Source: Ruminococcus sp. (GTDB lineage Bacteria; Bacillota; Clostridia; Oscillospirales; Ruminococcaceae). Taken from it: a stretch of 64,000 nt of DNA. The position numbers were made by a program, and so were the translations under genes. The stretch covers positions 62,001-126,000 of the forward strand of contig SVNT01000006.1 in assembly GCA_015066785.1 (NCBI GenBank), read 5' to 3'. The notes under the pieces are model-generated. The model was not told where the DNA came from. It saw only the letters and a program-made list of their open reading frames with translations, and made no database searches. Below are positions 18,221 to 26,158 of this stretch, piece after piece (the stretch's first letter is position 1; every line of letters begins with the position of its first letter).

Positions 18221-19264
18221 ATGGCTTTCGTATCAATGATATTTGCATACCTTGCGCTTTTTGCGGGGTTTCTTATAGGTCTTTTCCTTATAGGACTTGT
18301 AATACTTACAGTCGGAATAATATTGCGTTGCCTTAAAAGAAACGAGGGGCGGATATTCCCGACTGTTATTATAATTGTAAGTGCGCTGTTTCTTGCGCCG
18401 GGCGTAGTTACCTGCGAAACTCTCGTGATTTCAGTCGCAAAGTCGACAATAACGACTTCTATTGCCCGTGCGAACTACGAATGTGTGCCTGACAAATGGC
18501 GTAATGAAAATGTCGGCGACAATGCGGCGGCGGCAGAAGTAATCGAGGCACTCCTTCAATCCGCAGATGCAGGCGACCGTGAGGCCTTCGCAAAGAACTT
18601 TACGCCGAATATTCAGAGCGAGGCACGATTTAATTCCGACCTTGATAAATTCTTCGAATCCTACCCCGTGGGACTCTCCACCGTTGAGCTTGACGGAGGC
18701 GGTGTCAGCGGCGGGGCATCTGCCAATGACGGAAATCTTGAAAAAGACGGTTACACACACTACACCTGCTATCTTGACGGCGAGTGGTATATAATCTACC
18801 TCAACTTCTGCCATTGCAATGACCTTTCACCCAACGATGTCGGCGTCACGGGATTTTACATAGAAAATGTCGAGGGCAATGCGAGCGATATAGACTACAG
18901 CAACAAAGCCCTTGCCTGCTCGGTGTTTTACGAAAACGCCATCTGCGCAAGACTGATTGACGGCAGAGGGTTTGAATTCACGCCGTACGACAGACAGATT
19001 TCCGCCTCCGAAATGCAGGCACTCCTCGGAAAATACACAGATTTAAGAGACATCCAGAATGAAATCGGCCCCCCGAATGTCACGATAAAATACTCCAACT
19101 GCACAGGCTGGGACCACTACTACGAGCTCACCCCCGAAGATGGCGAGCCGAGGTACTGTTATCTCTGCACCCAGGGAGAATGGGGTGGGGAAATCTACTA
19201 CGGTTATCTTGTGTCGGACACAAAGACTTTTTACGACTACGATATGATTCCGGGAGAAAACTGA
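18221..19264 (+). CDS. Membrane-anchored protein of unknown function
   Basis: This is a 347-residue protein with two N-terminal hydrophobic segments (about residues 4-36 and 46-75) and a large domain that would face outward. The extracytoplasmic part has an alpha-helical opening (DNAAAAEVIEALLQSADAGD) followed by a beta-rich region with YTCYLDGEWYIIYLNFCHCN, a layout that recalls the DUF5104/NTF2-like lipoproteins of Firmicutes, although I am not certain of that assignment. Five cysteines occur in the C-terminal half. An AGGAGG site precedes the ATG. The gene ends against a dispersed repeat whose hairpin acts as its terminator. Confidence 0.65.
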   Translation: MAFVSMIFAYLALFAGFLIGLFLIGLVILTVGIILRCLKRNEGRIFPTVIIIVSALFLAPGVVTCETLVISVAKSTITTSIARANYECVPDKWRNENVGDNAAAAEVIEALLQSADAGDREAFAKNFTPNIQSEARFNSDLDKFFESYPVGLSTVELDGGGVSGGASANDGNLEKDGYTHYTCYLDGEWYIIYLNFCHCNDLSPNDVGVTGFYIENVEGNASDIDYSNKALACSVFYENAICARLIDGRGFEFTPYDRQISASEMQALLGKYTDLRDIQNEIGPPNVTIKYSNCTGWDHYYELTPEDGEPRYCYLCTQGEWGGEIYYGYLVSDTKTFYDYDMIPGEN

Positions 19265-19272
19265 CAAATACG

Positions 19273-19404
19273 AAAACTTCAGATTTAAAAGCAAACCCAT
19301 AGGGATTTACCCTATGGGTTTGTTTTTAGCTTTAAAGTCTTTGAAGGGGAACCTTTCTTCAGAAAGATTCCCCTCAATAAATACATATAAAATTTCTGCA
19401 CGGG
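19273..19404. repeat. Dispersed repeat, copy 1 (partial), carrying a bidirectional terminator
   Basis: About 130 bases match 48436-48579 with roughly ten substitutions and an 11-base gap. It contains two hairpins: CAAACCCATAGGG (19292-19304) with CCCTATGGGTTTG (19310-19322) followed by TTTTT, and a GGGGAA...TTCCCC stem at about 19345-19375. It lies between the convergent membrane-protein gene and ruvX and probably terminates both. The terminal inverted repeats seen in copy 2 are missing here. Confidence 0.85.
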
Positions 19405-19435
19405 TATCACTCTTACATCGGAGTGACTTTATATT

Positions 19436-19867
19436 TTATTCTTTGTTTTCTTTCTGAAGTTCTCTGTACCTCAGATAGCTTTCGAGAATAACCGTTGCCG
19501 CAACTGCATCGACAACCTCTTTTCTCTTTTTGCCTCTTGTATCGGTTTCGTTGAGGATGTTATGCGCCGTGATTGTTGTTCTGCGCTCGTCCCAGAGCTT
19601 TACGGGGAGGCCTGTGACTTCCTCGAGCTGACTTGCGAACATTTCGCATTTCTGCGCTCTTTCACCCTCGCTGCCGTCCATATTCTTCGGGTGGCCGACA
19701 ATGATTTCTCCCACGCCGTATTCCTGCGCCACATAGGAAACCTTGAGTACACATTCCCCGAAATTACGCTCCTGTATAACGCCGATTGGTGAGGCGAGAA
19801 ATTCCGTTCTGTCGCAGACCGCAAGACCTGTCCTTACATCACCGAAATCAACTGCAAGTATCTTCAT
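19436..19867 (-). CDS. ruvX: YqgF/RuvX-type putative pre-16S rRNA nuclease
   Basis: This 143-residue RNase H-fold protein of the YqgF family is thought to process the 5' end of 16S rRNA and has been proposed as a Holliday-junction resolvase. The metal-binding Asp is in MKILAVDFGDVRTGLAVCD, a further motif is IIVGHPKNMDGSEG, followed by LWDERRTT, and the last acidic residue is in KKRKEVVDAVAATVILESYL. The ATG at 19867 is supported by AGAGG nine bases upstream and by the family's usual start; a longer frame upstream has no ribosome site. It lies 13 bases after pyrD and should share its transcript. Confidence 0.93.
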   Translation of the reverse strand: MKILAVDFGDVRTGLAVCDRTEFLASPIGVIQERNFGECVLKVSYVAQEYGVGEIIVGHPKNMDGSEGERAQKCEMFASQLEEVTGLPVKLWDERRTTITAHNILNETDTRGKKRKEVVDAVAATVILESYLRYRELQKENKE

Positions 19868-19880
19868 ACGCCAGTACCTC

Positions 19881-20792
19881 TTACCACTTTTCGACCGTTC
19901 CGACAATTTCGGAAACGCTCTTTATTCCCTTGCTGTCAAGCCAGCTGTTCATTCCGTCGGCAATCTCAACCGCAGCGTAGGGGTTGTTGAAAAGAACTGT
20001 GCCTATCTGTATTGCCTTTGCACCTGCCATCATCATTTCGATTGCGTCCTCGTAGTTTGAAATTCCGCCCATGCCGACAACATCAATTCCGACAGCAGAG
20101 GCAACCTGCCATACCATTCTTACTGCAACGGGGAATACGCACGGGCCTGAAAGCCCTCCGACATTATTGCGGAGAATGGGGCGGCGTGAATTTATGTCTA
20201 TTCTCATTCCGAGAAGTGTGTTGATGAGTGAAAGTGCGTCTGCACCTTCAGCCTCAACAGCCTTTGCGATGTCAACGATGTTCGTTACATTCGGGGAGAG
20301 CTTTACCATAAGCGGCTTTTTGGTAGCGGCACGCACCAGCTTTGTCACGCCCGCAGCACCCTCGCAGGAAACGCCGAACGCCGCACCGCCCTGCTTTACA
20401 TTGGGGCAGGAAATGTTAAGCTCTATCATATCCACATCGGTGGAGTCAAGCTTTGCCGCAACCTCGGCACATTCTTCGGGAGTAGCACCCGCAATATTCG
20501 CAACGATAGTTGTATCCTTGGTGAGAAGATACGGGAGTTCCTTTTCGATAAACGCATCTATTCCGGGGTTCTGAAGTCCTACGGAATTGAGTATTCCGCT
20601 CGGAGTTTCGGCAATTCTCGGGGCGAGGTTTCCCGTTCTCTTGGCACCCGTTGTTCCCTTTGTGGAAATCCCTCCGAGCTTTGAGAGGGGGAAAAGTTCC
20701 TCATATTCGTGACCGTAGCCGAATGTTCCCGACGCAACAATTACGGGGTTTTTGAAGTCGACCCCTGCGACCTTTACGCTTAAATCCGCCAT
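19881..20792 (-). CDS. pyrD: Dihydroorotate dehydrogenase B, catalytic subunit
   Basis: This 303-residue FMN-containing TIM-barrel subunit of class 1B dihydroorotate dehydrogenase oxidises dihydroorotate to orotate in pyrimidine synthesis, passing electrons to PyrK and NAD. Recognisable segments are ASGTFGYGHEYEELFPLSKL, the active-site cysteine loop ELNISCPNVKQGG with Cys as base (class 1B signature), LMVKLSPNVTNI and GMGGISNYEDAIEMMMAGA. The start codon shares its A with the pyrK stop (one-base overlap), so translation is coupled to pyrK and the two chains form a heterotetramer. ruvX follows. No PyrR-type attenuator is visible. Confidence 0.96.
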   Translation of the reverse strand: MADLSVKVAGVDFKNPVIVASGTFGYGHEYEELFPLSKLGGISTKGTTGAKRTGNLAPRIAETPSGILNSVGLQNPGIDAFIEKELPYLLTKDTTIVANIAGATPEECAEVAAKLDSTDVDMIELNISCPNVKQGGAAFGVSCEGAAGVTKLVRAATKKPLMVKLSPNVTNIVDIAKAVEAEGADALSLINTLLGMRIDINSRRPILRNNVGGLSGPCVFPVAVRMVWQVASAVGIDVVGMGGISNYEDAIEMMMAGAKAIQIGTVLFNNPYAAVEIADGMNSWLDSKGIKSVSEIVGTVEKW

Positions 20793-21559
20793 CAGAAAAT
20801 TACCTCCTCGGAATTGAATACGGGGCCGTCCTTACAAACGTGAGCGTAGTATTCCTCACCGTTTTTGACTGTACGGCACGCACACACAAGGCACGCACCT
20901 ATACCGCAGCCCATTCTCTCCTCAAGGGAGATATAACACGGAATTCCGTTTTCCTTTGCAATGTCAACGACGCCCTTTATCATCACATTGGGACCACACG
21001 CATAGATTACATCGGGCTTTTTCTTTGCAACTTCGTCTTTGAGAGCCTCGGTTACATAGCCCTTTCTTCCTGCTGTGCCGTCGTCGGTGCAGAGTATTGT
21101 TTCAGCGCCCGACGCCCTGAAATCCTCCTGAAGAATTACAGCAGACGCACTTCTGAATCCGCTTATTGCACGGCAGTTTTCACCGAAGTGCTTTGCGACC
21201 TCAACCATCGGGGGAGTGCCTATTCCGCCGCCGACAGTGATAGCTGTCTTGTATTCTCCCGTAGGGAAGCCTTTTCCGAGAGGGGCGAGAATGTCGATAA
21301 GCTCGCCCTCGTTGAGCTTTGCTATTTCCTTTGTGCCCTTTCCACGCACCTCGAAAACGATACGGAGAGTGCCGTTTTCCTTGTCAATTCCGCAGATTGA
21401 AATAGGACGGCGGAGGGTGTAACCGTCCGCAATGACATTGATAAACTGTCCCTTTTCGGCAACCGCCGCAATTTCGGGGCAAAGAATTGTAAAATCGTAA
21501 ATTTCCTTAGCGAGAGTTGTCTTCTTCACTATCGGATATTTTCCCTGAGTGTACTTCAA
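20792..21559 (-). CDS. pyrK: Dihydroorotate dehydrogenase B, electron-transfer subunit
   Basis: This 255-residue FAD and [2Fe-2S] subunit links PyrD to NAD. The FAD-binding motif is YTLRRPISICGID, the NAD-binding glycine stretch is AITVGGGIGTPPMVEVAK, and the iron-sulfur ligands lie in MGCGIGACLVCACR with a fourth Cys in AHVCKDGP. The TTG at 21559 is chosen: it is seven bases after AGGAGG, whereas the in-frame ATG at 21577 lies upstream of that site. It is the first gene of the pyrK-pyrD-ruvX operon, with its own promoter. Confidence 0.95.
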   Translation of the reverse strand: MKYTQGKYPIVKKTTLAKEIYDFTILCPEIAAVAEKGQFINVIADGYTLRRPISICGIDKENGTLRIVFEVRGKGTKEIAKLNEGELIDILAPLGKGFPTGEYKTAITVGGGIGTPPMVEVAKHFGENCRAISGFRSASAVILQEDFRASGAETILCTDDGTAGRKGYVTEALKDEVAKKKPDVIYACGPNVMIKGVVDIAKENGIPCYISLEERMGCGIGACLVCACRTVKNGEEYYAHVCKDGPVFNSEEVIF

Positions 21560-21594
21560 TCTAAATCCTCCTAACATTAATACGCATTAGATAT

Positions 21595-21623
21595 AGTATA
21601 GCATTTTTTTCGACTCTGTGCAA
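21595..21623 (-). promoter_or_regulatory. pyrK-pyrD-ruvX promoter
   Basis: On the minus strand TTGCAC (21623-21618), a 17-base spacer and TATACT (21600-21595). The -35 box lies next to the terminator of the upstream gene. Confidence 0.75.
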
Positions 21624-21628
21624 TATAA

Positions 21629-21665
21629 AATTCCCTGCCGCCGAGTTTTTCGGTAACAGGGAATT
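21629..21665 (-). terminator. Terminator after the small membrane protein gene
   Basis: AATTCCCTG pairs with CAGGGAATT (21665-21657 with 21637-21629 on the minus strand), enclosing a smaller CCGA...TCGG arm, followed by TTATATT. It is also T-rich on the plus strand. Confidence 0.7.
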
Positions 21666-21677
21666 TTTCATTTTTGT

Positions 21678-21932
21678 TTATTTGCCCTTCTGCCAGTCCC
21701 TGACCGCAATTACAACTGCAATAGCGGAATTTATCGCCGCCAGCGACAGACCGACAATATTGAGTACCGTACCGCCCACAGAACGCTTACGGGATTTTTT
21801 CTTGTTGCCGAGAGAATATATCAGCCCGGGCACACAACAAGCGTAGCTTGCAAGCGGAAACACAAGTGCGAGTATAATCCCGACAATGCCGAGAGGAATT
21901 CCCGCAAGAGAAAATTTATTTGTGGATTTCAT
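21678..21932 (-). CDS. Small DUF4190-like membrane protein
   Basis: This is an 84-residue protein with two hydrophobic segments (about residues 8-40 and 54-76) separated by a basic loop (GNKKKSRKRSVGG). The pattern of glycine-rich first helix, small loop and second helix resembles the DUF4190 group of small membrane proteins; no function is known. It lies 14 bases after the ribbon-helix-helix gene in the same direction and ends at a terminator, so the two form a short operon. It could be a target or partner of that regulator. Confidence 0.65.
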   Translation of the reverse strand: MKSTNKFSLAGIPLGIVGIILALVFPLASYACCVPGLIYSLGNKKKSRKRSVGGTVLNIVGLSLAAINSAIAVVIAVRDWQKGK

Positions 21933-21946
21933 TTTTCGTATCCTCC

Positions 21947-22165
21947 TCAGTTGTTTTTGTCAACATCCTCTATATCTGTTATTATACAGTTTTTTATCGC
22001 AAAATCAAGCATAATATTTATAAGCTCGTTGCGTGAGCGGTTTGTCTGCTCGGAAATAGCGTCCAGACCCGACACAAGCGAATCCTTGACACGCACGGAA
22101 AAGACCTTGTACCCGTCCTCTCCCCTGATATTGTTCTTCTTCGGAATCTTCAGCTTTTCGCTCAT
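21947..22165 (-). CDS. Ribbon-helix-helix (CopG/Arc-type) DNA-binding protein
   Basis: This 72-residue protein has a basic N terminus (MSEKLKIPKKNNIRGEDGYK), a short strand VFSVRVKDSLV and two helices (VSGLDAISEQTNRSRNELINI), which is the ribbon-helix-helix pattern: the strand reads the major groove as a dimer and the R-S-R-N-E-L-I motif begins the second helix. It is a likely small repressor or copy-control-like regulator. Upstream, facing the other way, three tandem 12-bp repeats overlap a promoter and are a plausible operator. An AGAGGGTGG site precedes the start. The acidic C-terminal tail is unusual. Confidence 0.72.
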   Translation of the reverse strand: MSEKLKIPKKNNIRGEDGYKVFSVRVKDSLVSGLDAISEQTNRSRNELINIMLDFAIKNCIITDIEDVDKNN

Positions 22166-22223
22166 AAAACCACCCTCTTATTATACATATATTTATTATT
22201 TTACCCGTCAATTATAATTATAC

Positions 22224-22252
22224 TTGACAATTATGATATTTATATGTTATAG
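22224..22252 (+). promoter_or_regulatory. Upstream promoter candidate for the surface-protein gene
   Basis: TTGACA (22224-22229), a 17-base spacer and TTATAG (22247-22252). The -10 box overlaps the first of the tandem repeats at 22243-22278. A second possible promoter, TTGAAT-17-TAACAT, lies at 22381-22409, closer to the gene. Confidence 0.5.
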
Positions 22253-22278
22253 TGTATGTTACAGGGTATGTTATAAAC
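22243..22278. repeat. Three tandem 12-bp repeats, possible operator
   Basis: TATGTTATAGTG, TATGTTACAGGG and TATGTTATAAAC follow one another without gaps. The constant part is TATGTTAYA. The exact 12-bp period, close to one helical turn, the overlap with a -10 box, and the neighbouring ribbon-helix-helix gene suggest a protein-binding array. Confidence 0.65.
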
Positions 22279-22457
22279 AGAAAATTGTACAAATCCAACA
22301 AAAGCATGATAAAAAATTATCGAGGTTGACAAACCCTATCTGTCAATTTTGTCATTAACTTTGTCATTTTTGCAAAACTGTTGAATTTGCAGATTTTCTG
22401 ATGTAACATTAACCCACATTGCATTATTGCAAAAAAACACACAAAGGAGTAAAGATT

Positions 22458-24023
22458 ATGAAGACAAAAAGAACCCTCGCAATGCTTTTGGCATCTATGA
22501 TGGTAATGTCAATGGCAACAGTTTCTGCTTTTGCTTATACCTGCGACAGTCACAACTGGTCAAACGGTGCATGCACAAACACTAATCCGGAGAACGACAC
22601 AGAAACATGTGACGCAACACACAGCGGATGTGACAATGCCGGTGCAACATGTACAACACCGGGAACATGCAGTGTATGCGGTGCAGAAGGCGAAATAGAC
22701 CCTGATGGCCACGCTCCCGGCGATACTTCAGCTAACGAAACTCATCATTGGAATGTCTGTGATAACGGCTGTGGTGAACACTTAAATGAAGTAACACACA
22801 CTTTCGGTGAGTGGAGCATTACAAAGGAAGCTTCTTGTACAGAAGAAGGTTCGAGAAAAAGAGTATGTTCATGCGGATCAGAGGAAATAGAAGCAATTTC
22901 TATGACAGCACACAATTATGTAGATGGCAAGTGCTCATCGTGCGGTAAAGATGAACCGACAACACCCGAACCTAATCCCGAAGATACACAGATTGAAGAA
23001 GTAATAATCAATATGTCTATTTTTGAAGTTGGTGGTACTCTTCCTACAGTTGAAAACGACGGCGGAACAGGATATACTGTGGATTATGTATGGACTCTTG
23101 ATGAAGAAGAACTTGACAGTGACCATATTATCACAGAAGATTTGTATGTTTGTACAATAACAATCACTCCAGAAGCGGATTACACACTCGGTGAACTTAC
23201 TGTTGCTACTCTTACTGATTGGAAAGATGTTACCATGTCAGTTAGTAACGATATAGGAACAATAATAATCAGTCTTAATAAAACTCCCAAAGATGAACCT
23301 TCATCAGGTTCAGGTTCATCTTCAACACCTTCAAACCCTTCAAACACAAAGGCTGGCATCATCAATGCCAAGAAGGATGAAAAGATTACTGTAACAACAA
23401 CGAACAACGAAGTTTCAAAGGACTACATTGCAGCTGCTGCAAAGAGCAAGGCTACACTCGTTGTAAACTACGAAGGCTACACATGGGAAATCTCAGATGT
23501 CAAGGAAGCAAAGGGCAACATCAACCTTTCTATCAACAAGAATGCAGTTTCAATGGTTGACGTTGACGCTCTCAAGGACATTTCAGGCGACAGCACAAAC
23601 ATCATCGACATTGCACACGACGGTGAACTCGGATTCAAGGGAACACTCAAGTACAATGTAAAGAAGGAAAACGCAGGCAAGTTCGTTAACCTTTACTACT
23701 ACAACCCCACTACAAAGAAGCTCGAACTCCAGGGAAGCACAAAGATTGCTGAAGACGGCTCTGTAAAGCTCCCCTTCACACACTGCTCAACATATGTTCT
23801 CAACATCACAGACAAGGCAGTAGCTACTACTCTCTTTGAAGACCTCGCAGCAGGCGAAGCTGAAACAACAGTTGAGGCTGCTCTCCCCTCTGCTCCCGCA
23901 GCAACAACAGTAGCAGCTGCAACAGACGCAGCAGCTAACCCTTCAACAGGTAACTCAGCAGTAGCACTCGCTGTAATCCCCGTTGCAATCATGGCTGCAG
24001 CAGTAATCGCTAAGAAGAAGTAA
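22458..24023 (+). CDS. Secreted cysteine-rich surface protein with C-terminal NPSTG anchor
   Basis: This is a 521-residue exported protein. A signal peptide (residues 1-26, ending SAFA) precedes a cysteine- and histidine-rich region (about 27-175) with repeated C-x2-C pairs such as CSVCG, CSCG and CSSCG and the recurring phrase H-x-Y/W...G-x-C-x2-CG, common in Firmicutes surface proteins. A beta-rich domain and a Ser/Pro linker (SSGSGSSSTPSNPSNTK) follow, then a second domain (about 310-450). The C terminus is NPSTGN, a hydrophobic helix and KKK, a sortase-type sorting signal variant. A GGAG site lies seven bases before the ATG at 22458. It has a long AT-rich upstream region and its own terminator. 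The ligand is unknown. Confidence 0.82.
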   Translation: MKTKRTLAMLLASMMVMSMATVSAFAYTCDSHNWSNGACTNTNPENDTETCDATHSGCDNAGATCTTPGTCSVCGAEGEIDPDGHAPGDTSANETHHWNVCDNGCGEHLNEVTHTFGEWSITKEASCTEEGSRKRVCSCGSEEIEAISMTAHNYVDGKCSSCGKDEPTTPEPNPEDTQIEEVIINMSIFEVGGTLPTVENDGGTGYTVDYVWTLDEEELDSDHIITEDLYVCTITITPEADYTLGELTVATLTDWKDVTMSVSNDIGTIIISLNKTPKDEPSSGSGSSSTPSNPSNTKAGIINAKKDEKITVTTTNNEVSKDYIAAAAKSKATLVVNYEGYTWEISDVKEAKGNINLSINKNAVSMVDVDALKDISGDSTNIIDIAHDGELGFKGTLKYNVKKENAGKFVNLYYYNPTTKKLELQGSTKIAEDGSVKLPFTHCSTYVLNITDKAVATTLFEDLAAGEAETTVEAALPSAPAATTVAAATDAAANPSTGNSAVALAVIPVAIMAAAVIAKKK

Positions 24024-24056
24024 TTTTCATAATAACAACCTCTTGATTAATACCTG

Positions 24057-24090
24057 AAAAGGCATCGGATTTAATTCCGATGCCTTTTTC
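24057..24090 (+). terminator. Terminator after the surface-protein gene
   Basis: AAAAGGCATCGGA (24057-24069) pairs with TCCGATGCCTTTT (24076-24088), six-base loop, then a T-rich run. Confidence 0.85.
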
Positions 24091-24160
24091 TTTTTGTAGA
24101 AGTGGTATTTATCCTTTGCGGTGCATATTATTCTTTATAATAGTACAGGAGGATTTTGCT

Positions 24161-24742
24161 ATGAAAAACAAGAATGACAAAAAGACGCAGACGGCTGTAA
24201 CGCAGAAATATATGGACGAAATGATGCGTATGTACCGTGACCGCACCCCGACGGAAAACACCTCAAGGGTGACGCCGCCGACAACGATACCGCCCGACCC
24301 TATGGACGAAGTTCCGTTGGTGCAGGAGGAACTTCCCGACCTGCCCGAAGAAAACTACGGCACGCTGATACTTGAAGTCACTACCGCACGGGGAGATATT
24401 CCCCTTGCCGACGCACACATAACGGTATTCACGCAGGACGACGGAAAACGGAATATCATCGCTTTCCTCACGACAGACAAAAGCGGGCGTTCAAATTCAC
24501 TTGCGCTTGAAGCACCGCCGAGAAATCTTTCGCTTTCGCCCGACAGCGACGGAAAACCCTACGCATCGTACAGCACATACACGACAATGAACGGTTTCTA
24601 CCCCGTTGTGAACAACAACATCCCCGTTTTTTCGGGAGTGAAGTCCATTCAGCAGGTGAATATGATTCCCCTGCCCGAATTTCAGCTCTATCCCGACAGA
24701 GATATTGTTTTCAACGAAAATGAACCGCAGGATCTGGAATAG
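24161..24742 (+). CDS. Hypothetical protein, first gene of a peptidoglycan-binding cluster
   Basis: This 193-residue protein has no signal peptide. The N terminus (1-60) is polar and proline-rich (TPPTTIPPDPMDEVPLVQEE). Residues about 65-165 look like a carboxypeptidase-regulatory-like beta sandwich: YGTLILEVTTARGDIPLADA followed by a TTDKSGRS turn and a Y-x-x-Y-x-x-Y-x-x-MNGF stretch. The C terminus carries NMIPLPEF near the end. I cannot name a function. It is nine bases upstream of a SpoIID-like peptidoglycan-binding protein, preceded by AGGAGG, so it probably acts with it, for example in the spore coat or cortex or the cell wall. Confidence 0.65.
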   Translation: MKNKNDKKTQTAVTQKYMDEMMRMYRDRTPTENTSRVTPPTTIPPDPMDEVPLVQEELPDLPEENYGTLILEVTTARGDIPLADAHITVFTQDDGKRNIIAFLTTDKSGRSNSLALEAPPRNLSLSPDSDGKPYASYSTYTTMNGFYPVVNNNIPVFSGVKSIQQVNMIPLPEFQLYPDRDIVFNENEPQDLE

Positions 24743-24751
24743 GAGGCGTCT

Positions 24752-26146
24752 ATGCAGGGAGAACCTTTTATACCCGAAAAAATCACGGTACATCTCGGCT
24801 ACCCGAAATCCGACGCCGAAAATGTGACCGTCAGCTTTCCCGACTATGTGAAGAATGTGGCATCGAGCGAGATATATCCCACCTGGCCCGAAAACTCAAT
24901 ACGGGCGAATGTGTACGTTATAATCTCCTATGCGCTCAACCGCATATACACCGAATACTATCGCAGTCAGGGGTATGACTTCGACATAACAAACTCAATA
25001 CAGTACGATATGTCCTATGTTCCGGGGCGGGATATATTCCAGCCGATAAGCAGGGTCGTGGATGAAATTTTCAACTCCTACATATCACGGCAGGGAAATA
25101 TCGAGCCTCTCTTTGCTGTATTCTGCGACGGTAAGGAGGTGCAATGCAACGGGCTTTCGCAATGGGGAAGTGTAACGCTTGCAAATCAGGGGTACATACC
25201 CTACAACATACTGACATACTATTACGGCGACGATATTGACATTATCTCCGACGCACCCGTCCAGGCAAACGACCCGTCATATCCCGGAATACCGATAAAT
25301 CTGGGAATGTCGGGAGGAAATGTGTCACTGATACAGACAAGGCTGAACCGTATCTCCGCAAACTATCCCGCTATACCGAAAATATATCCCGTTGACGGAA
25401 TTTTCGGGGTGTCTACGGAAAATGCCGTCAAGGAATTCCAGAGGATATGGAATCTTCCGCAGAACGGCGTTGTGGACAAAGCGACCTGGTACAAGATAAT
25501 CTACATCTACACCAGCATAAAACGGCTGTCGGAACTCAACTCCGAGGGGCTGGCACTTTCCGACATAAGCAGTAAATTCCCCGAGGTACTGCGTGTCGGG
25601 GATTCAAACGACTATGTGCGTGTATTCCAGTATTACCTTGCGGTAATCGGTGCGTATTACGAGCGTGTTCCGCCCGTTGACATAACGGGCAACTTCGGCA
25701 CAATGACCGAGGACAGCGTGAAGGCTTTTCAGAAGCTTTTCGGACTTGAGCCGACAGGGATTGTCGACGAGGATACCTGGAACGAAATCTATCGTGCATA
25801 CGCAGGCATTATCGAGAGCGTACCTGCTCCGTCGCCCGAAAACAACATTGCACTTTATCCGAACATTGTTCTTTCAGAGGGTATAACAAACGAGTATGTA
25901 AGAATTCTTCAGCAGTATCTTTCCTACATACACAAAACCTATCCGCAGGTTTCGGATGTCAACCCCACGGGATATTTCGGGCCGATGACAAAAAGCTCCG
26001 TGATTTCATTTCAGAATCAGTTCGGGTTAAACCCTACGGGAGTGGTATCGGCGATAACCTGGGACGAAATAGCGTCGGTATACTCCGACCTTAAATTCGG
26101 ATACGACAAAAACCCCGAGCAGAACCCGGGGTACACTATAAAATAG
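24752..26146 (+). CDS. SpoIID-like domain protein with three peptidoglycan-binding repeats
   Basis: This is a 464-residue protein without a signal peptide. The N-terminal region (about 10-165) resembles the SpoIID/LytB fold: Glu40 in SSEIYPTWPENSIRANVYV corresponds in position to the SpoIID catalytic Glu, and LSQWGSVTLANQGY (135-148) with ILTYYYG matches the C-terminal SpoIID signature. Three PG_binding_1 repeats follow at about 184-250, 280-347 and 373-440, each with D/N-G-x-F/Y-G-x-x-T and a closing G-x-V-D-x-x-T-W motif. SpoIID is a lytic transglycosylase acting during engulfment. Here the combination suggests a wall- or cortex-targeted enzyme or a structural relative. Middle gene of the cluster. 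Confidence 0.8.
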   Translation: MQGEPFIPEKITVHLGYPKSDAENVTVSFPDYVKNVASSEIYPTWPENSIRANVYVIISYALNRIYTEYYRSQGYDFDITNSIQYDMSYVPGRDIFQPISRVVDEIFNSYISRQGNIEPLFAVFCDGKEVQCNGLSQWGSVTLANQGYIPYNILTYYYGDDIDIISDAPVQANDPSYPGIPINLGMSGGNVSLIQTRLNRISANYPAIPKIYPVDGIFGVSTENAVKEFQRIWNLPQNGVVDKATWYKIIYIYTSIKRLSELNSEGLALSDISSKFPEVLRVGDSNDYVRVFQYYLAVIGAYYERVPPVDITGNFGTMTEDSVKAFQKLFGLEPTGIVDEDTWNEIYRAYAGIIESVPAPSPENNIALYPNIVLSEGITNEYVRILQQYLSYIHKTYPQVSDVNPTGYFGPMTKSSVISFQNQFGLNPTGVVSAITWDEIASVYSDLKFGYDKNPEQNPGYTIK

Positions 26147-26158
26147 GAGGATTTTCCG

